A stretch of DNA of 64,000 bases from Codonopsis lanceolata (GCA_013146195.2 CM028378.1:14925828-14989827), one strand, 5' to 3'. Numbered from the stretch's first letter, positions 45,474 through 57,628 are shown. The notes: generated from the sequence alone by a model not told the origin. Made by a program: numbers and translations.

Positions 45474-45914
45474 CACATAATTCATACCATGGTTACTTAA
45501 TAAAACAGTAAAAATAACAGTACAAGTTAATTTGAGTAGACTATACATAAAACAAGTGGAAATGGGGACAATTAAGTAGGGAATAAAATTCGGTGGATTG
45601 GATCTACAAGATTCCTTACATGAGGACGGCAGAGTGCAGCCGAGTGCCGACAACATAATATTATTATCAAAAATATGTACACATTTGCCTTCGTGATAAA
45701 TCAGTTTTACATCGTAATACATAAAAGTGCGAATATTATCATAAACTAAAACTGTTAAAAATTTATCGAAATGTACTGACTCACAATTTTCTTAATGTAC
45801 TAAACTACTTATATAATCGATCATAGATCTGCGGTATAGTAATTATTAAAGAAAATGATACTCCATTATTAATAAGATTTAGATGGAACAAACATAAAAA
45901 AGGGGGGAGATTGA

Positions 45915-46521
45915 TTAGTTTTTGTTGTGATGGGTGGTGGCGATGTAGTTTCCGATGACAGTAGACATGATTTCCAAGGGTTTGATGGAGACAAGAGAAG
46001 CGTGTTGTTCATCGTTAACGTCGTAAATAACAGTTGATCTGATAATACTAGTTTCCTCATCTTTTTCGATAATCTCTAGTCTTATTCTGCAAAGATGGAA
46101 ACCCACCAACGCTTTGAATCCTCCTTTGATCAATTCTATTTCCTTTATTCGCTTTTCGTAATATATTCTTGTAAACATCTCCTTCATGTAACTTGGGCCA
46201 CCACCTACACGACAAAAACTTTATAAGAAAAAACCGTCATACGGGCATTGACTCGGTTTCACGGATGTCGAGACCTACGCTTTATGTATAGTCTACTCAA
46301 ATTAACTCAGAAAAATAGTACGTACCTTGAGCTACAACTGGAGGGAATGTGAGCTTTACAATTGTACCGACGCCTCCATCCCATTGTTCAACTTCAACCC
46401 TTCCAACAACATCTGGTAGCAAAATGTCCACCATTTTTCCGAGCTCTACTCCTCCGTACACCTCCCAAACTGCTCTCGTCGGAGCCTTCACCTCCGTCTT
46501 CATTGAAACTTCACCCTTCAT
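45915..46521 (-). CDS. Norcoclaurine-synthase-like / Bet v 1 (PR-10) family protein, copy 2, 161 aa
   Basis: Exons 46521-46326 (196 nt) and 46204-45915 (290 nt) flank a 121 bp GT-AG intron, with the same phase and sizes as copy 1. The protein starts MKGEVSMKTEVKAPTRAVWE and has the loop DGGVGTIVKLTFPP, GGPSYMKEMFTRIYYEKR and LVSIKPLEIMSTVIGNYIAT. Differences from copy 1 are scattered substitutions, several of them non-conservative (G to W before the loop, DN to YY after TRI, Y to C in FHLYR). An in-frame ATG six codons upstream (46539) is possible, but copy 1 supports the start at 46521. The genes are tandem, in the same orientation, about 500 bp apart, from a ~1 kb segmental duplication. Ligand or substrate unknown. 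Confidence 0.88.
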
Positions 46522-46591
46522 CGATTTTAAAAATCTCACTCTCTCTCTTAGCCGGCCCTTAGATGAGATGGAGCTTAACTACCGACTACTA

Positions 46592-46600
46592 CTTTATATA
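46592..46600 (-). promoter_or_regulatory. TATA box of NCS-like copy 2
   Basis: TATATAAAG on the minus strand lies ~72 bp upstream of the ATG at 46521 and matches the box of copy 1. Confidence 0.7.
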
Positions 46601-46639
46601 CACATAATTCATGCCATGGTTACTTAATAAGACAGTAGA

Positions 46640-46800
46640 ATAAATTATAGGATTAATGTCATCAATAGTCCATGTACTTGTCGACTTTCTAGCCTCAGTC
46701 CCTGATTTGGAAAAGTGAAAAGGTAGGTCCAAAATATGAATTTGTTGTACACTAAAGGTCACTCCGTTAGATACTGTTAACTTCTCTACCGTTAAGTAGG
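46640..46800. other. Fragment of a repeated element
   Basis: GGATTAATGTCATCAATAGT then CCATGTACTT, followed by GGTCCAAAATATGAATTTGT and ACTCCGTTAGATACTGTTAA, resembles a common plant TIR-element sequence in which 'sensible' phrases about a stated constant repeat recur. It is truncated at about 46800. The family is not identified with confidence. Confidence 0.3.
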
Positions 46801-46802
46801 AA

Positions 46803-47330
46803 TGTTGTCACGTCCTGCCAACCAAGAGTTTAAATCTCTCTCTAGTATATTCCGGAAGCTTCAAGATGTGTCAAATGACACTAGAAAAATCTAGAATGTT
46901 CTAGAGGCCTCAAGAAATATCAAGAGGACGCTAGACAATTCTAGAAAGTTCCGGAGGTTTCATGATCCTTCAAAGGAACACTAGAAAGTTCTAGAATCTT
47001 CAAGTGATTAAAGGGAATGCTAGGTAATTCTAGAAGTTTCTGCTACTTCCTAGAATTAGAACCTTGGAGAAGTATCTTGTAAATATATCCTAGATATTTC
47101 TTAGGATGATTCTAGATACTAAATCATAACCATTGATGTAACTAAATCCTAGCCATCTATTGAGGAAGTGGATGCCTATATAAAGGTTGAGGCCTCATTT
47201 GGCCAAGACATCCAAAAGTAACTCTTGTAAAGTTCTCATAAAGCAATACAAGTTCCATTTCTCAAAGCTCTCACTCATTGCCTAGTCCCATTCGAGATTT
47301 TCGGGCTTACTTAGAGCAAGATCAACAGGA
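46803..47330 (+). mobile_element. LTR-like sequence of an unidentified element
   Basis: It begins TGTTGTCACGTCCTGCC. Subrepeats of CTAGAA-TTCTAGA and TTCAAG fill 46850-47050, and a TATA box CCTATATAAAGG lies at about 47174-47185. An R/U5-like stretch is followed by ATCAACA near 47328. Promoter placement and the CT-rich region fit an LTR, but no second LTR, PBS or pol was recognised. Confidence 0.4.
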
Positions 47331-48185
47331 TTGTGCGCAGAAGGTTAAGTGCCGCACGTGAGAAGGTTGAAGGTTTCGTGGAATTAAAGACAACCGACAA
47401 GAACATCACCACCTCGTGGCAGGTTGGTATCAAGAGGAAGCAAAGGTTTCGTGGCAATGGTAAAGACAAGCCCGACAAGAACATGCCCAGCACAAGGAGC
47501 AAGGCACCGAAACAACCTCGGTGTCGTTCAAGGAAGCAAGCGGGCATGAGACTCACTATGCCCAGCACAAGGAAGCAAGGTTTCGTGGCAAACAAGAGGG
47601 TTGTTGGAGTGGAGTCCACTTCGATTGACTTCGAACATCACCACCTCAGGAGTTGGGCGAAGGGTTGTTGGAGCCATTTCAAGAGGAAGATATCCACCAA
47701 CGCCTTGACTTTGGGCGGCCGGTTGAGAGATCCATGCCAAGCACAAGGAGCAAGGCACCGAAACAACGCCTTGGTTGGAGACTCACGGAGATCCATCAAG
47801 AGGTTGTTGGAGAGAAACATCGAAGGTAGACTTCAAGCGCCACTAAGAAATGATCTTAGGTAGAGACGCTAAGAAATGAGTTTCTTTATAAAGAGGCGAT
47901 GGGCGATGTGTAGGCGATCCATGCGTACTCAAGTTGGGGAGGAACTTGATTCTTTTCTCCAACAAGTGGAGGAGGAAGTCTGAGTCCTTTATAAAGACTA
48001 GGCATTATGAAGGGGTTGTAGCCGGCGAGGTAGGCACCGTTAGGGCAACCCCAAAGAACCCCAAAATTGAAGTCCCGACGCCATCATGAAAGTTTGTTAG
48101 CAACAGCAAGGGAGGTCGAGAACTTCACTTCTGGGACTTGAACAATATTTCCAGTGATTGGCATTGTGGATGATCTTCAAAGATT
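47331..48185 (+). other. Low-complexity internal region, no supported gene
   Basis: The phrase GCACAAGGAGCAAGGCACCG then AAACAAC occurs near 47489 and again near 47739, and CCCAGCACAAGG-AGCAAGG a third time at about 47560. This indicates internal duplications. The open frame 47333-47863 is basic and repeat-derived, with no domain. It could be the inside of a non-autonomous LTR element belonging to the LTR-like sequence before it. Confidence 0.4.
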
Positions 48186-49926
48186 GAGTCCCGACACCCA
48201 AATTCCGTACCTACAAGTGGAGGTATGACTCAACAATAGCATGACATGAAATATAGCAAGACATGTTAAAACTTAACAAATGTCAAGTTAAAGGGTTTAA
48301 AAATGCAAAAGAAAAAAGTAGGATCGTTAAAACTTAACAAACAGTGAAATCCACGAGGGCCAAAGCAAAGTCAAAAAGAGGCATGAAAGACCCAGGCGCC
48401 ACCCACGCCACACCGGCGCGGCGCATGAAAAAGACCCCGGGCGCCACCAGCGGCAAGGGCGCCCGCTTTATGGGTGGCACCCAATTGTGCCTTGTGTCTT
48501 GGTGGCGCCACCCACGCCACACCGGCGCGGCGCTTTTTGCCTGGCACCCGGTACATTGTGCCTTGCATCTCTCAAGCGCGTAGTACAAGCCGGTAAAAGC
48601 GCCAGAAGAAGAAAACTTAATGAAAGCATATAAATAGAGGCTTCGGGTGAGAAATCACAGTGAACTGCTTCCCGAGTGATCGTCCTGAGAGATTTCCCTT
48701 CTTTAAGCCTCGAAGCTCCATCAAATCTCCTCCAAACACAAAACTAAACGGTCAAAGTGAACCTTAACCTTCCCGTTAGGATTCCACCCTATTCCACAGG
48801 TCCAAAAATCCCAAAAGATTGCCCGAATCCGGGCGCAAATCAAAGCAAAGACGCTTGTTCTCGCCGTCGACAAGCCTAAAAGCAACTTCGAAAGTAGTTA
48901 CTTTAGAATCTCACCCCTCAGGAAGGACAGAGCGAGCACACCCCACACTCTTAAAGGTAAGCCTTTAAGAGATTTAATTAAGTAAGTGTTATTTTCAGTC
49001 AGCCCAATGTAAAAATATAAGCAGTTATGCTGCCTAGAAATCTATAGAAAATAGCACTAAGGAGAGCCATTATTATGACCAAATATTTATAAATATATTT
49101 GTAATTCCTAGAAGGAGGCTGCTGCAAGTTTGTAATAATATAGATGTAGATATATATGTTTAAATGTTTTATTTCATTTGCATAATAAATATAATAAAAT
49201 CATATTTTAGCCAAAAACTATTTTGAGACCGAAAGGGCGAGTTGGGTGCCTAACACCTTCCCAACTCATAACTTAGCCTCCGAACCCTTTTACAAAATCT
49301 GGTTATTTTTTGTTTTTCTTTATTTCTCCTTAAAATAAAGATGGTGACTCTGTTACAACATTTTGGATCATGGTAAGGCAGGGCGTATTCCCACGCGCCC
49401 TTGCAACATCCTTTTTGCACTTTTAATTTCATTTTCCCCTAAACAAGGGAAGATGGAATGAAAAGGGTGTTGCATTTTCTGTATCTTGTTTTCCCCTAAA
49501 CAAGGGAGGATAAGATACAGAAAAATCCAAAGCACTCATAGTGATCCAAAATGAACTCAAGTCCACAATGAGGTCCAGTGTATTCCCACACGCTCTTGCA
49601 ACATCCTTTTTGCACTTTTAATTTCGTTTTCCCCTAAACAAGGGAAGATGCAATGAAAAGGGCGTTGCATTTTCTACATCTTGTTTTCCCCTAATCAAGG
49701 GAGGATGAGATACATAAAAACCCAAAGCACTCATAGTGGACCAGAAAGCACTTACAGTGACCGAGGTGTATTCAACGCGCTTTTGACAACACTCTTTTTA
49801 AACTTTTAATTAAGTTTTTTCCAAAACAAGGGAAGATGAAATGAAAAGAGTGATGTCTTCCCCGAATCTCGTGTTCCCCTACAAAAGGGAGCGCGGGATC
49901 TGGGGGAACCTCCCGGGGCACTCACA
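48186..49926 (+). repeat. LTR of Ogre element A (~1.74 kb)
   Basis: The start is diverged (GACACCCAAATTCCGTACC, against TGTAGACACCCCAATTTCGT in copies B and C). The end is ACTCACA at 49926. A TATA box ATATAAATAGAGG lies at about 48628-48640. U3 holds a GC-rich 29 bp direct repeat. U5 holds three ~190 bp subrepeats with CCCCTAAACAAGGGA (49400-49925). Confidence 0.8.
48396..48533. repeat. Two copies of a 29 bp GC-rich motif in U3 of LTR A
   Basis: GCGCCACCCACGCCACACCG followed by GCGCGGCGC occurs at 48396-48424 and 48505-48533, 109 bp apart, as a perfect repeat. LTRs B and C have only diverged GC-rich equivalents. Confidence 0.85.
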
Positions 49927-49927
49927 G

Positions 49928-49945
49928 TGGCGACTCTGCTGGAGA
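49928..49945 (+). other. Primer-binding site of Ogre element A
   Basis: TGGCGACTCTGCTGGAGA follows the LTR end by one base. Its position and TGG start fit a tRNA 3'-end complement. Ogre elements are usually reported to use tRNA-Arg; I did not verify the match. Confidence 0.65.
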
Positions 49946-50364
49946 CGTCGTTTTTATTTTAAATAAAAATGGAGGGCTAGACTCATTTTCATAAATAAAA
50001 AAAAAAAAAAAAAAAGGAAAAAAACAAGTTTTCTTTAGTTTCTGGCTAAAATATGTTTATTACATTTCTTTAGTATTTTAAATATTGCATTTTTATATAT
50101 CTGTATATATATTTGTGCATCTAACCATTCACTTACAGCAGTTTCGTTCCAGGTACCATTACAGATATATCAAAAAAATAAATATAGATTTCCGGGCAGT
50201 ATAATAAAAGGGCTGGCCGGAGCTTTATTTTATTATTACTTTATTCTGCTCTATATTATTATTCTGTTTGCTTTATTTTTATCGCGCAAAATATGTAAAT
50301 ATTATTTCATTCTGTCATTTTATTTTGGGGATTAGGACCAATATGTAATTAATAGGAATAGATA

Positions 50365-50604
50365 GTGTTAGTCTCAATGGGCACAATAATAAGCTAGAAG
50401 GGGTGGGAGTTGAATAGCTTATTTAACACTTCAAACTTTTCGTATAAATTCCTAAAACAAGCACTTGCAATCTATTGAAAAGATTGAAGTAGCGGAAGTC
50501 TTGTAAGTAAGACAATTCAAGTCTGCCGGTGAAGCACTACCGGTAGACTGCTGAATACTCAAGTTTGCAGCTGAAGCGATAAGTAAAGAGATATGAAACA
50601 ATAT
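50365..50604 (+). mobile_element. Copia-type LTR start fragment
   Basis: TGTTAGTCTCAATGGGCACA then AGCTAGAAGGGGTGGGAGTT and GAATAGC resembles the start of plant copia LTRs with the CTAGAGGGGGGTGAATAG phrase. It is ~240 bp, lies between Ogre elements A and B, and is cut by the start of B at 50605. Confidence 0.45.
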
Positions 50605-52539
50605 TGTAGACACCCCAATTTCGTACCTCTGGTATGTAACATTGACATGCGATATCAAGACCTGTTGAAACTTAACAAATGTCAAGTTACAGGGTTTAAA
50701 AATGCAAAAGACAAAGTAGGATGTGTAAAACAGTGAAATGCAAGGGCCAGGGTGTCCAAAAGGAGGCAAAGAAAGGAAGCCATGCGCGGCCATAACTTTA
50801 TTTGGGCGCGGCGCCCAGACTCCTTGGTGTCGGCGCCCAGAGCCCAAACAGTGTACTCCGTCTTAATGCATTGCACAAGCCTTCAAGCGCGCGGTACAAG
50901 CTGGTGAAGCAAAAGATGAAAATCAGAAATCCTAGCGGTGTCCCTCCTCTCGCTTATAAATAGAGGAGCCCGGCTTCAGGAATTCACACACAAGACACAC
51001 AGTCACACACAGAGAAAACGCTGTGCGTTTATTTTACGCAGTGAGTGATCGTGAGAATAGTGAGTTCTCTCTCCTATAAAGCCTCGAGGCTCTGCCAAAT
51101 CTCCTTCAAACACAAAACCAACCGGTCAAAGTGAGCCTTAGCCCCCCAGCTAGGTATTCACCCCATTTTCCCCGGTCCAAAAATCTCAAAAAGAGCAGTT
51201 GCTCTGCCCGAATCCAAAGGTCAAATCCGTCAGAAGCAAACAGTTGCTATGCCCGATTTCCGCCGACAAGCAAACAACAACAAAAGCATAGCGGTTGCTC
51301 ATCGTTTGATGCCGGAAGCAACTTTCTGAAGCAGTTATTCTACCCGAACCGCAGCAGCAGCAAAAAGACTCCCTCTCCCAGAAGGACAGAGCGAGCGCAC
51401 CAACACTCTTAAAGGTGAGCCTTTAAGGGTTTTATTTATAAAAAAAAGCTATTTTTCATCCGGTCCAATGTAAAAATATAAGCTGTTATGCTGCCCGGAT
51501 CTATGTAGAAAATAGCATTAAGAAGAGCTACTATTATGGCCAAATATTTTAAAATGTATTTGTAATTACTAAAAGGAGATAGCTGCAAGTCTGTAAATAA
51601 TGTAGACATGAATATATTTGCTTTTAATGCTTTATTTATTTGCTAGATAAATATAACAAAAAAACATACTTTAGCCAAAAACTGTTTTGAGACCGAAAGG
51701 GCAAGTTGGGTGCCTAGCACCTTCCCAACTCGTAACTTAGCCTCCGAACCCGTTTTTACAATTTCTGGTTTATTTTTGGTTTTTCTTTGTTTTTTCCTTA
51801 AAATAAAGATGGCGGCTCTGTCAAAATATTTTGGATCATAGTGAGGCCCGCAACATCCTTTCTTGCACTTTCCTGTTTTCCCCTAAACAAGGGAGAATGA
51901 GAATGAAAGGGTGATGCATTTCCTGTATTTTGTTTTTCCATAAACAAGGGAGGATGAGATACGGGGAGCCCAAAGAACTCATAGCGATCCAAAATAAACC
52001 TAAGATCATGGTGAGGCTCGCAACATCCTTTTTTGCACTTTCCTGTTTTCCCCTAAACAAGGGACGACGGGAATAAAAGGGTGATGCATTTTCTGTGCCT
52101 TGTCTTCCCCTAAATAAGGGAGGGTGAGATACGGAGAAACCCCAGGCACTCATAATGATTTTAGGCGATTTTCAAAAGTCCCTAGTGAGGCAGGATGTGT
52201 TCCCACGCGCTCTTGCAACATCATTTTTTTTGCACTTTTTCGTTTTCCCCTAAGCAAGGGACGATAGGAATAAAAAGGGTGATGCATTTTTTGTGCCTTG
52301 TCTTCCCCTAAACAAGGGAGGGTGAGATATGGAGAAACCCATAGCTCTCATAATAGACCAAAACTCACTCGGTGGCCGAGGCGTATTCCACGCGCTTCTT
52401 TGACAACACCCTTTCCACATTTTTAATTTCGTCTTCCCCTAAACAAAGGAGGGTGGAATGGAAAGCGTGGTGTCCTTCCGCACGTCATGTTCCCCTAGAA
52501 AAGGGAGCGCGAGGCGCGGGAGATCCCGGGGCACCCACA
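50605..52539 (+). repeat. 5' LTR of Ogre element B (~1.94 kb)
   Basis: It starts TGTAGACACCCCAATTTCGT and ends CACCCACA. A TATA box TTATAAATAGAGG lies at about 50954-50966. Four subrepeats of ~170-195 bp with GCAACATCC and CCCCTAAACAAGGGA occupy 51840-52520, one more than in LTR A, which accounts for most of the length difference. Confidence 0.85.
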
Positions 52540-52540
52540 A

Positions 52541-52558
52541 TGGCGACTCTGCTAGAGA
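52541..52558 (+). other. Primer-binding site of Ogre element B
   Basis: TGGCGACTCTGCTAGAGA lies one base after the LTR end and differs from the site of element A by one base. Confidence 0.65.
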
Positions 52559-53847
52559 GATCGTTTTTATTTTAAAATGAAAATAGAGGGCTAGACTCAG
52601 TAAAAAAAAATTACTTTCTGGCTAAAGTATGCTTGTTATATTTCTTTAGCATTTTGAATATAGCGTTCATATATATCTGTGTATATATTTGTGGATATGA
52701 TCCTCCATATTGTAGCAGTCTCGTTCCGGTTATCATTACAGGTATATTTTCAAAACAAAATTCAAATATATATATATTTCCGGGCAGCATAACAAAAAGG
52801 CTGGGGCTTTATTTATTATTCTATTTGTTTTATTTTTATCGCAAAAATAAGCACATACTTTCTTTCATCTTGTCATTTTATTTTAGGGACTAGGACAAAT
52901 ATGTAAGTAATATGAATAGATAGATTCCCCATTTTCTTTCTATTTCTTGATGCGATTGGTTGCTTGCTCTCGCTCAAACTAAAAAGCCGAGAAAATCTAC
53001 AAAGAACAGCAAGACAGGTCATATCTGCTTTATTTCTTGCTTTATATCTGTAAAAAAAGAAAAAAACTTTTACTGCTTTCTAGATACTGCACACTCGTGC
53101 ACGCATGTTGATATATTCCGAACTACCCTACACCATGGCCAGCCTACCCCCTGCATCAGCCAACGTTAAATTGCATATAGATTATCAGGACACTTCATGG
53201 ACCGGTCGGTTTTTGCATCTCTGAATCATTGGTCAGCCCCCGTGCAAAAAAAAAAAAAGAAGGAGAAAATGCAAAATAAAAAAAAATGAAGAAAAAAAAA
53301 AAGGGGTATGAATAAATACACAGGGGTTGACCGATTATTTTCTGATGTTCAGCTTAGACCATTTTGAATGGTGGATCCTGGAAAGAGTATAGGCCCTTTG
53401 CCTGATATCAATACGATCTTGGGGAGTCGAAAGACAGGTGGAATATGAGGGTCCTATACTCTGGAGAAAAAATCCACTGTTTCAGGAATAGTATTGAGAC
53501 TGTCAAAACAAAGCAGGTGCTTGTCTGGTCAACTGTAGGAAAAATAAATAAAAATAATAAAAAATACTAATAAAGGCACACTGTACTCTAAGCCCAGAAA
53601 GCCTTCAGTCAACCCCTTCTGATACCTTCAAACCCCATTTTCCTTAGAAACAGCCAGTCGGAAAGGCGAGATAGTCTTGGCCGGTTGATACTGGGATCGA
53701 GCACGAAGATCAGTCGAAAGTATCGAGGTCGAATCGAGAAAAAGCGAGAATCGATCAGAGAGTGCAATTCGAGCGGTATGGCAGCGAGAAAATGGCGATC
53801 CGCTATGGAGTACAGAATCTGAGGGCTCGAGTGCGCCGACTCCGACT
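52559..53847 (+). other. Untranslated leader of Ogre element B
   Basis: AT-rich leader homologous in part to that of elements A and C, with homopolymer A runs at about 53250-53310. The extra ORF found upstream of gag in some Ogre elements is not seen here. Confidence 0.5.
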
Positions 53848-55016
53848 ATGCAACAGTGGCTAGATCAAAATTTGGGTGCACAGGCTGATCGTATAATGAA
53901 CCAGATGGCTAATCTGGTGCGAAGTTTAAAATCTAGTGGTGGGGGAACCTCTTTCCCTACAGTCCCTCAAGAAGCATCAACCTCCCATGTTCCTCCAAAT
54001 CCAAATTTCCAGCCAAACACCAACCCACCAAATACTACCATTACCCCAAATCCAAATCCCTCACCCAATCCTTACTACCCAAATATTAACCCATTTTCAT
54101 CCTACCCTCCATATCCCTTCCCAGGCACCAATATCCCCCAAAATCCAAATGACCTCCCTTTTCCCATCGCCAATCCACTCCAAAATAGCCCACATATGGA
54201 CCTAAGAAGCTATAATCAGCCAGGCCAAGTTACAACCTATCTACCTCCTAATGATCCTGGCCGCCAAACCGATGTCACCAATAACCCACCAACCCAAAAT
54301 CCTTATCCTACCCAAAATCCTTATCCTTACCAAAATCCTACCCAAAATCCTTATCCAACCTAAAATCCTTACAAGATACCGTAGCCAGAAATTAACCCAA
54401 CCTTTCCTAATCCTGCCAGCATATACCAAAAACCAACTCCCCCTTCCACCAAAATGGAGGCTGACATGGAAAATTTGAAAAGTATGATGCTCAAAGTTCT
54501 GAACAAAGGAGAATTTTCTACACGGGCATTGACATTACAACCTTCAGCAGTAGTGCCTTCAAAATTTAAAATGCCCGACATAGAAAAATTTGATGGGACT
54601 GGATGCCCTATATCTCACTTAAAATCCTATTCCACTGGCATGCAATAAGGAGGCGCTAGCTTTGAAGCTATGGCCTCCAATTCCATCTCACCTTAATAAG
54701 GGCTGCCAAGCAATAGCTAATGTTGTCAGACAATAGCACCATGGGTACTTGGGACCAAATAGCCGAAGGGTTCCTAGAAAGGTACAAAGACAACACCAGC
54801 CCTGAAAACAAAAGAGATCTTGAGTCGTGCACCCAAAGAGAAAAAGAAACCTGTACTGAGTTTGCAGTCGGGTGGAAAAGAAAGTTAGCCCAAACGTTCG
54901 ACAGACCTGATCCGGCTGAATCATCCAGGATGTTCATTAAAAATCTCCAACCCATTTACCTAGAACACATGCGGTATCTCCCCTATAGAAATTTCAAAGA
55001 AATAGTGGAGATATGA
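53848..55016 (+). pseudogene. Ogre element B gag relic
   Basis: The start region has QWLDQNLGAQADRIMNQMAN and VPQEASTSHVPPNPN. It is followed by a long N/P/Y repeat tail (NPYPTQNPYPYQNPTQNPYP), EKFDGTGCPISHLKSYSTGM and capsid motifs IAEGFLERYKDNTSP and CTEFAVGWKRKLAQTFDRPD. In-frame stops at 54361 and 54646, a frameshift at about 54690 and a stop at 55014 break it. Relative to element C the coding sequence is closely similar. Confidence 0.85.
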
Positions 55017-55386
55017 GTCTGTATCGATGAAGATATACGGACTGGGCACTTAAAAGTCAATACGACCTCCAGTTCTTTCCGATACTCCAAAGGAAAGGCA
55101 GTCGCATCAGGACCAGTCGTTAATATGGTAGGAAATGCATCAGTCAATTTTCCTACCCAGAACTATAGTACTGTTCCATGGTCCTATGAATCAGATAGGT
55201 TTGTCATCGCAGTGGGAGGAAACAATGGCACAAACATAAATTTCAGGAATCAGAACAGAGGAAACCAGTATTATGATGAACTGCAAGCTCCCTAGTCTAT
55301 GATATTGCAAGGGCTAATGGCACAGGGAGTGCTAAAGCCTTTAGAAGACTATAGGCCGCCGAATCCCCTGCCCAAGACATGGAATC

Positions 55387-57592
55387 ATGCCCAGTACTGT
55401 GAATACCACCGCTGCAGTGGTCACCTCACCGAAAAATGCTATATTACTCAGAAATGCTATCCAGGACCTAATAGATGATAAGGTTATTGAAAAGCCTCCT
55501 ACTAGACCAAATATAGTCAATAACCCCCTACCTCAAATCAATATGATTGAGGTTGATGAAAAAATCTGTGTACCCAAGTTCGAAATAAATAAACACCCCT
55601 TACCATATATCATTGTTCCTTTCTCTCCATCTCTATCCATAAAAGAGCCTAGTTGCAATATGCTCTCTTGGGACACTATCCTGGGTAACCAAAATACTTG
55701 TAACCTCAAAAAAACCACTTAGGTCGGTGGGCATGTCAGTCACCTTACTAGATCTGGCCGAGCCTACCAACCAAACCTGGAAAGAGGTGACCACTCCGGC
55801 AAAGATCAAGAAACGAATACTGGGGCTAAAATGGTGGAAGATACTTTACTAGCTCAGATGAAGAAAACTCAGGCCAACATATCTATATGGGGCTTGCTTT
55901 GTGCTTCTAAAATCCACCGTGATACATTGGCTAAATCTTTAAGTCAAGTGGTCATCCCTATTGAAACCTCCCCAAATGAGCTCACTCAAATGATCGGAAA
56001 CATACACTTTGGGAATGTGATTATGTTTACTGATCTAGATCTGCCAAGAGAAGGAACCAACCACATTGATGCTCTCCATATCACTGTGGGGGTCATGGAA
56101 AAAAGGGTTCCCCGAGTTCTGATAGACAATGGGTCTTCTTTGAATGTATATCCCACTAGCACGCCAACCAAACTGGGAACAAAAATATCAGAGCTTGCTC
56201 CTTTATCGCAGACAGTAAGGGCATATGACAACACTAGTCGATGTGTCCTAAGGGTGGTCACCTTAATGCTGACTATTGGGCCATTAACCATGCCAGTAGA
56301 ATTCCAAGTCTTGGACATACCAGCCACTTTCAGCCTATTACTGGGACGCCCTTGTATCCATGGGGGTAAAAGAGGTAGCCTCCTCGCTGCACCGTGTCAA
56401 ATTTATCCATGAGGATCATATAGTAATCATTTTGGCTGATAAGGTCATGGAAAACAAGGAAAATGAGGACGTCCCGATCCTTGAAATAGATGACACTAGT
56501 ATATTCCTCAGGGGCTTTGAGGTTATCCCCCAAGCTGTAGTTAACACCATTGAATGTGGGCGAGAAACTAACATCACCAGGAAGAAAACTACATCCCTAG
56601 GAAACATGGTCCCTTTAAACATGTTTCGGAAAATGAATTATATGTCTGGTCTGGGTCTCGGCAGAAATCAGTAGGGACTTGTTAATTTAGTCCAAGATGA
56701 ACTCAAGGAATGTATCCCTCCTTTCGGTCTAGGATACAAACCTACTCTAACTGAAATAGCCACAGTTATGAAACAGAAGCGTGAGAAGAGTAAGGCAGAA
56801 AGAGAAAAACGTCCTTACGAATATCCTCCTCTCCAACCATATAGAAAAACCTTAAATGGTTATTTTGTAAGGAAGAGGGAAACAGAAGCCTATCTCATGT
56901 TTCATGAGCCCTGGTTAGATCAAAATGGGAAAAGACACCCTGGTTGGGAAATCTTTGAAGATGTCAGCCTCGTCGCAGATAAAATGAAACGGGTTACCCT
57001 AGAACCCCGTAGTACTGCATATAAGACTATTACAATTGAAAATACTTGGTCTATAGGCCAAGACGATTATGCCCTGGCCCTGTTAGATGACGAGTGTCTG
57101 GTAGACATTTTCCTGGGTATGATAGATACAGGCACTAATTATGAAAAGCTCTCTGTCGAGTTTGAGACTATTGCTAATAAGCCTCTGCAGAAATGGTATA
57201 CTACAACCGGACTGCTCTTGACAGCCGCAGATCTGGTGGACCACTTCGGATATACTATTCCCCATCCTTCCCATAGCCTTACGGATTGGTCATCTACTGA
57301 TCCGCTCCCTAAAATTGAGGATCTCAAACCCCATGTCCTCAATAATGTAAATAACCTTGTACAGTTTGCTATTAATGATAGTCTGAATGTCTTCACTTAT
57401 TCCTTAGTTGCACCATCATTAAAAGACGCATTAAATAATTTTAATAATGAGTCAATTGATGAAATTGACCCAAAAGATAAAAATTACTTGCTTGAGCTCG
57501 TAAAGTCAGTCGAGCACCAGGAAAAACATCAATCAGCAGCAAATGAAGACTTATCTACTATCAATCTGGGGCTGAACAATGAAACCAAATAA
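55387..57592 (+). pseudogene. Ogre element B protease and G-patch-like linker
   Basis: Protease sequence at about 56100-56360 includes PRVLIDNGSSLNVYPTSTPT, where the family has D-[NG]-G-S-S-L-N, and ATFSLLLGRPCIHGG (L-L-G-R-P). 56640-56674 has YMSGLGLGRNQ, a G-patch-like start, followed by a stop. 56768-57592 is an open linker rich in charged residues with GYFVRKRETEAYLMFHEPWL and DVLN-like segments. Several frames are needed to read it through. Confidence 0.8.
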
Positions 57593-57628
57593 GTCAAAAT
57601 CGGCAGCTACCTACAAGGCTCTAAAAGA

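Larger units (their letters stand above)
48186..50362 (+). mobile_element. Ogre-like element A: LTR plus leader, truncated
   Basis: The LTR (about 48186-49926) is followed by a primer-binding site and ~430 bp of leader that match the leader of element B (GAGGGCTAGACTCA, TTTCTGGCTAAA, TTCCGGGCAGTATAA). Homology stops at about 50362 before a copia-type LTR fragment. No coding region remains. Confidence 0.8.

Noticed and set aside
47333..47863. Basic 176-codon frame
   Set aside because: It is built from internal repeats of an apparent non-autonomous element, with no domain and an equally open opposite strand in part.
48186..52539. LTR A and LTR B as the two LTRs of one element
   Set aside because: Both are followed by a primer site and the same leader, so each is a 5' LTR of its own element in the same orientation.
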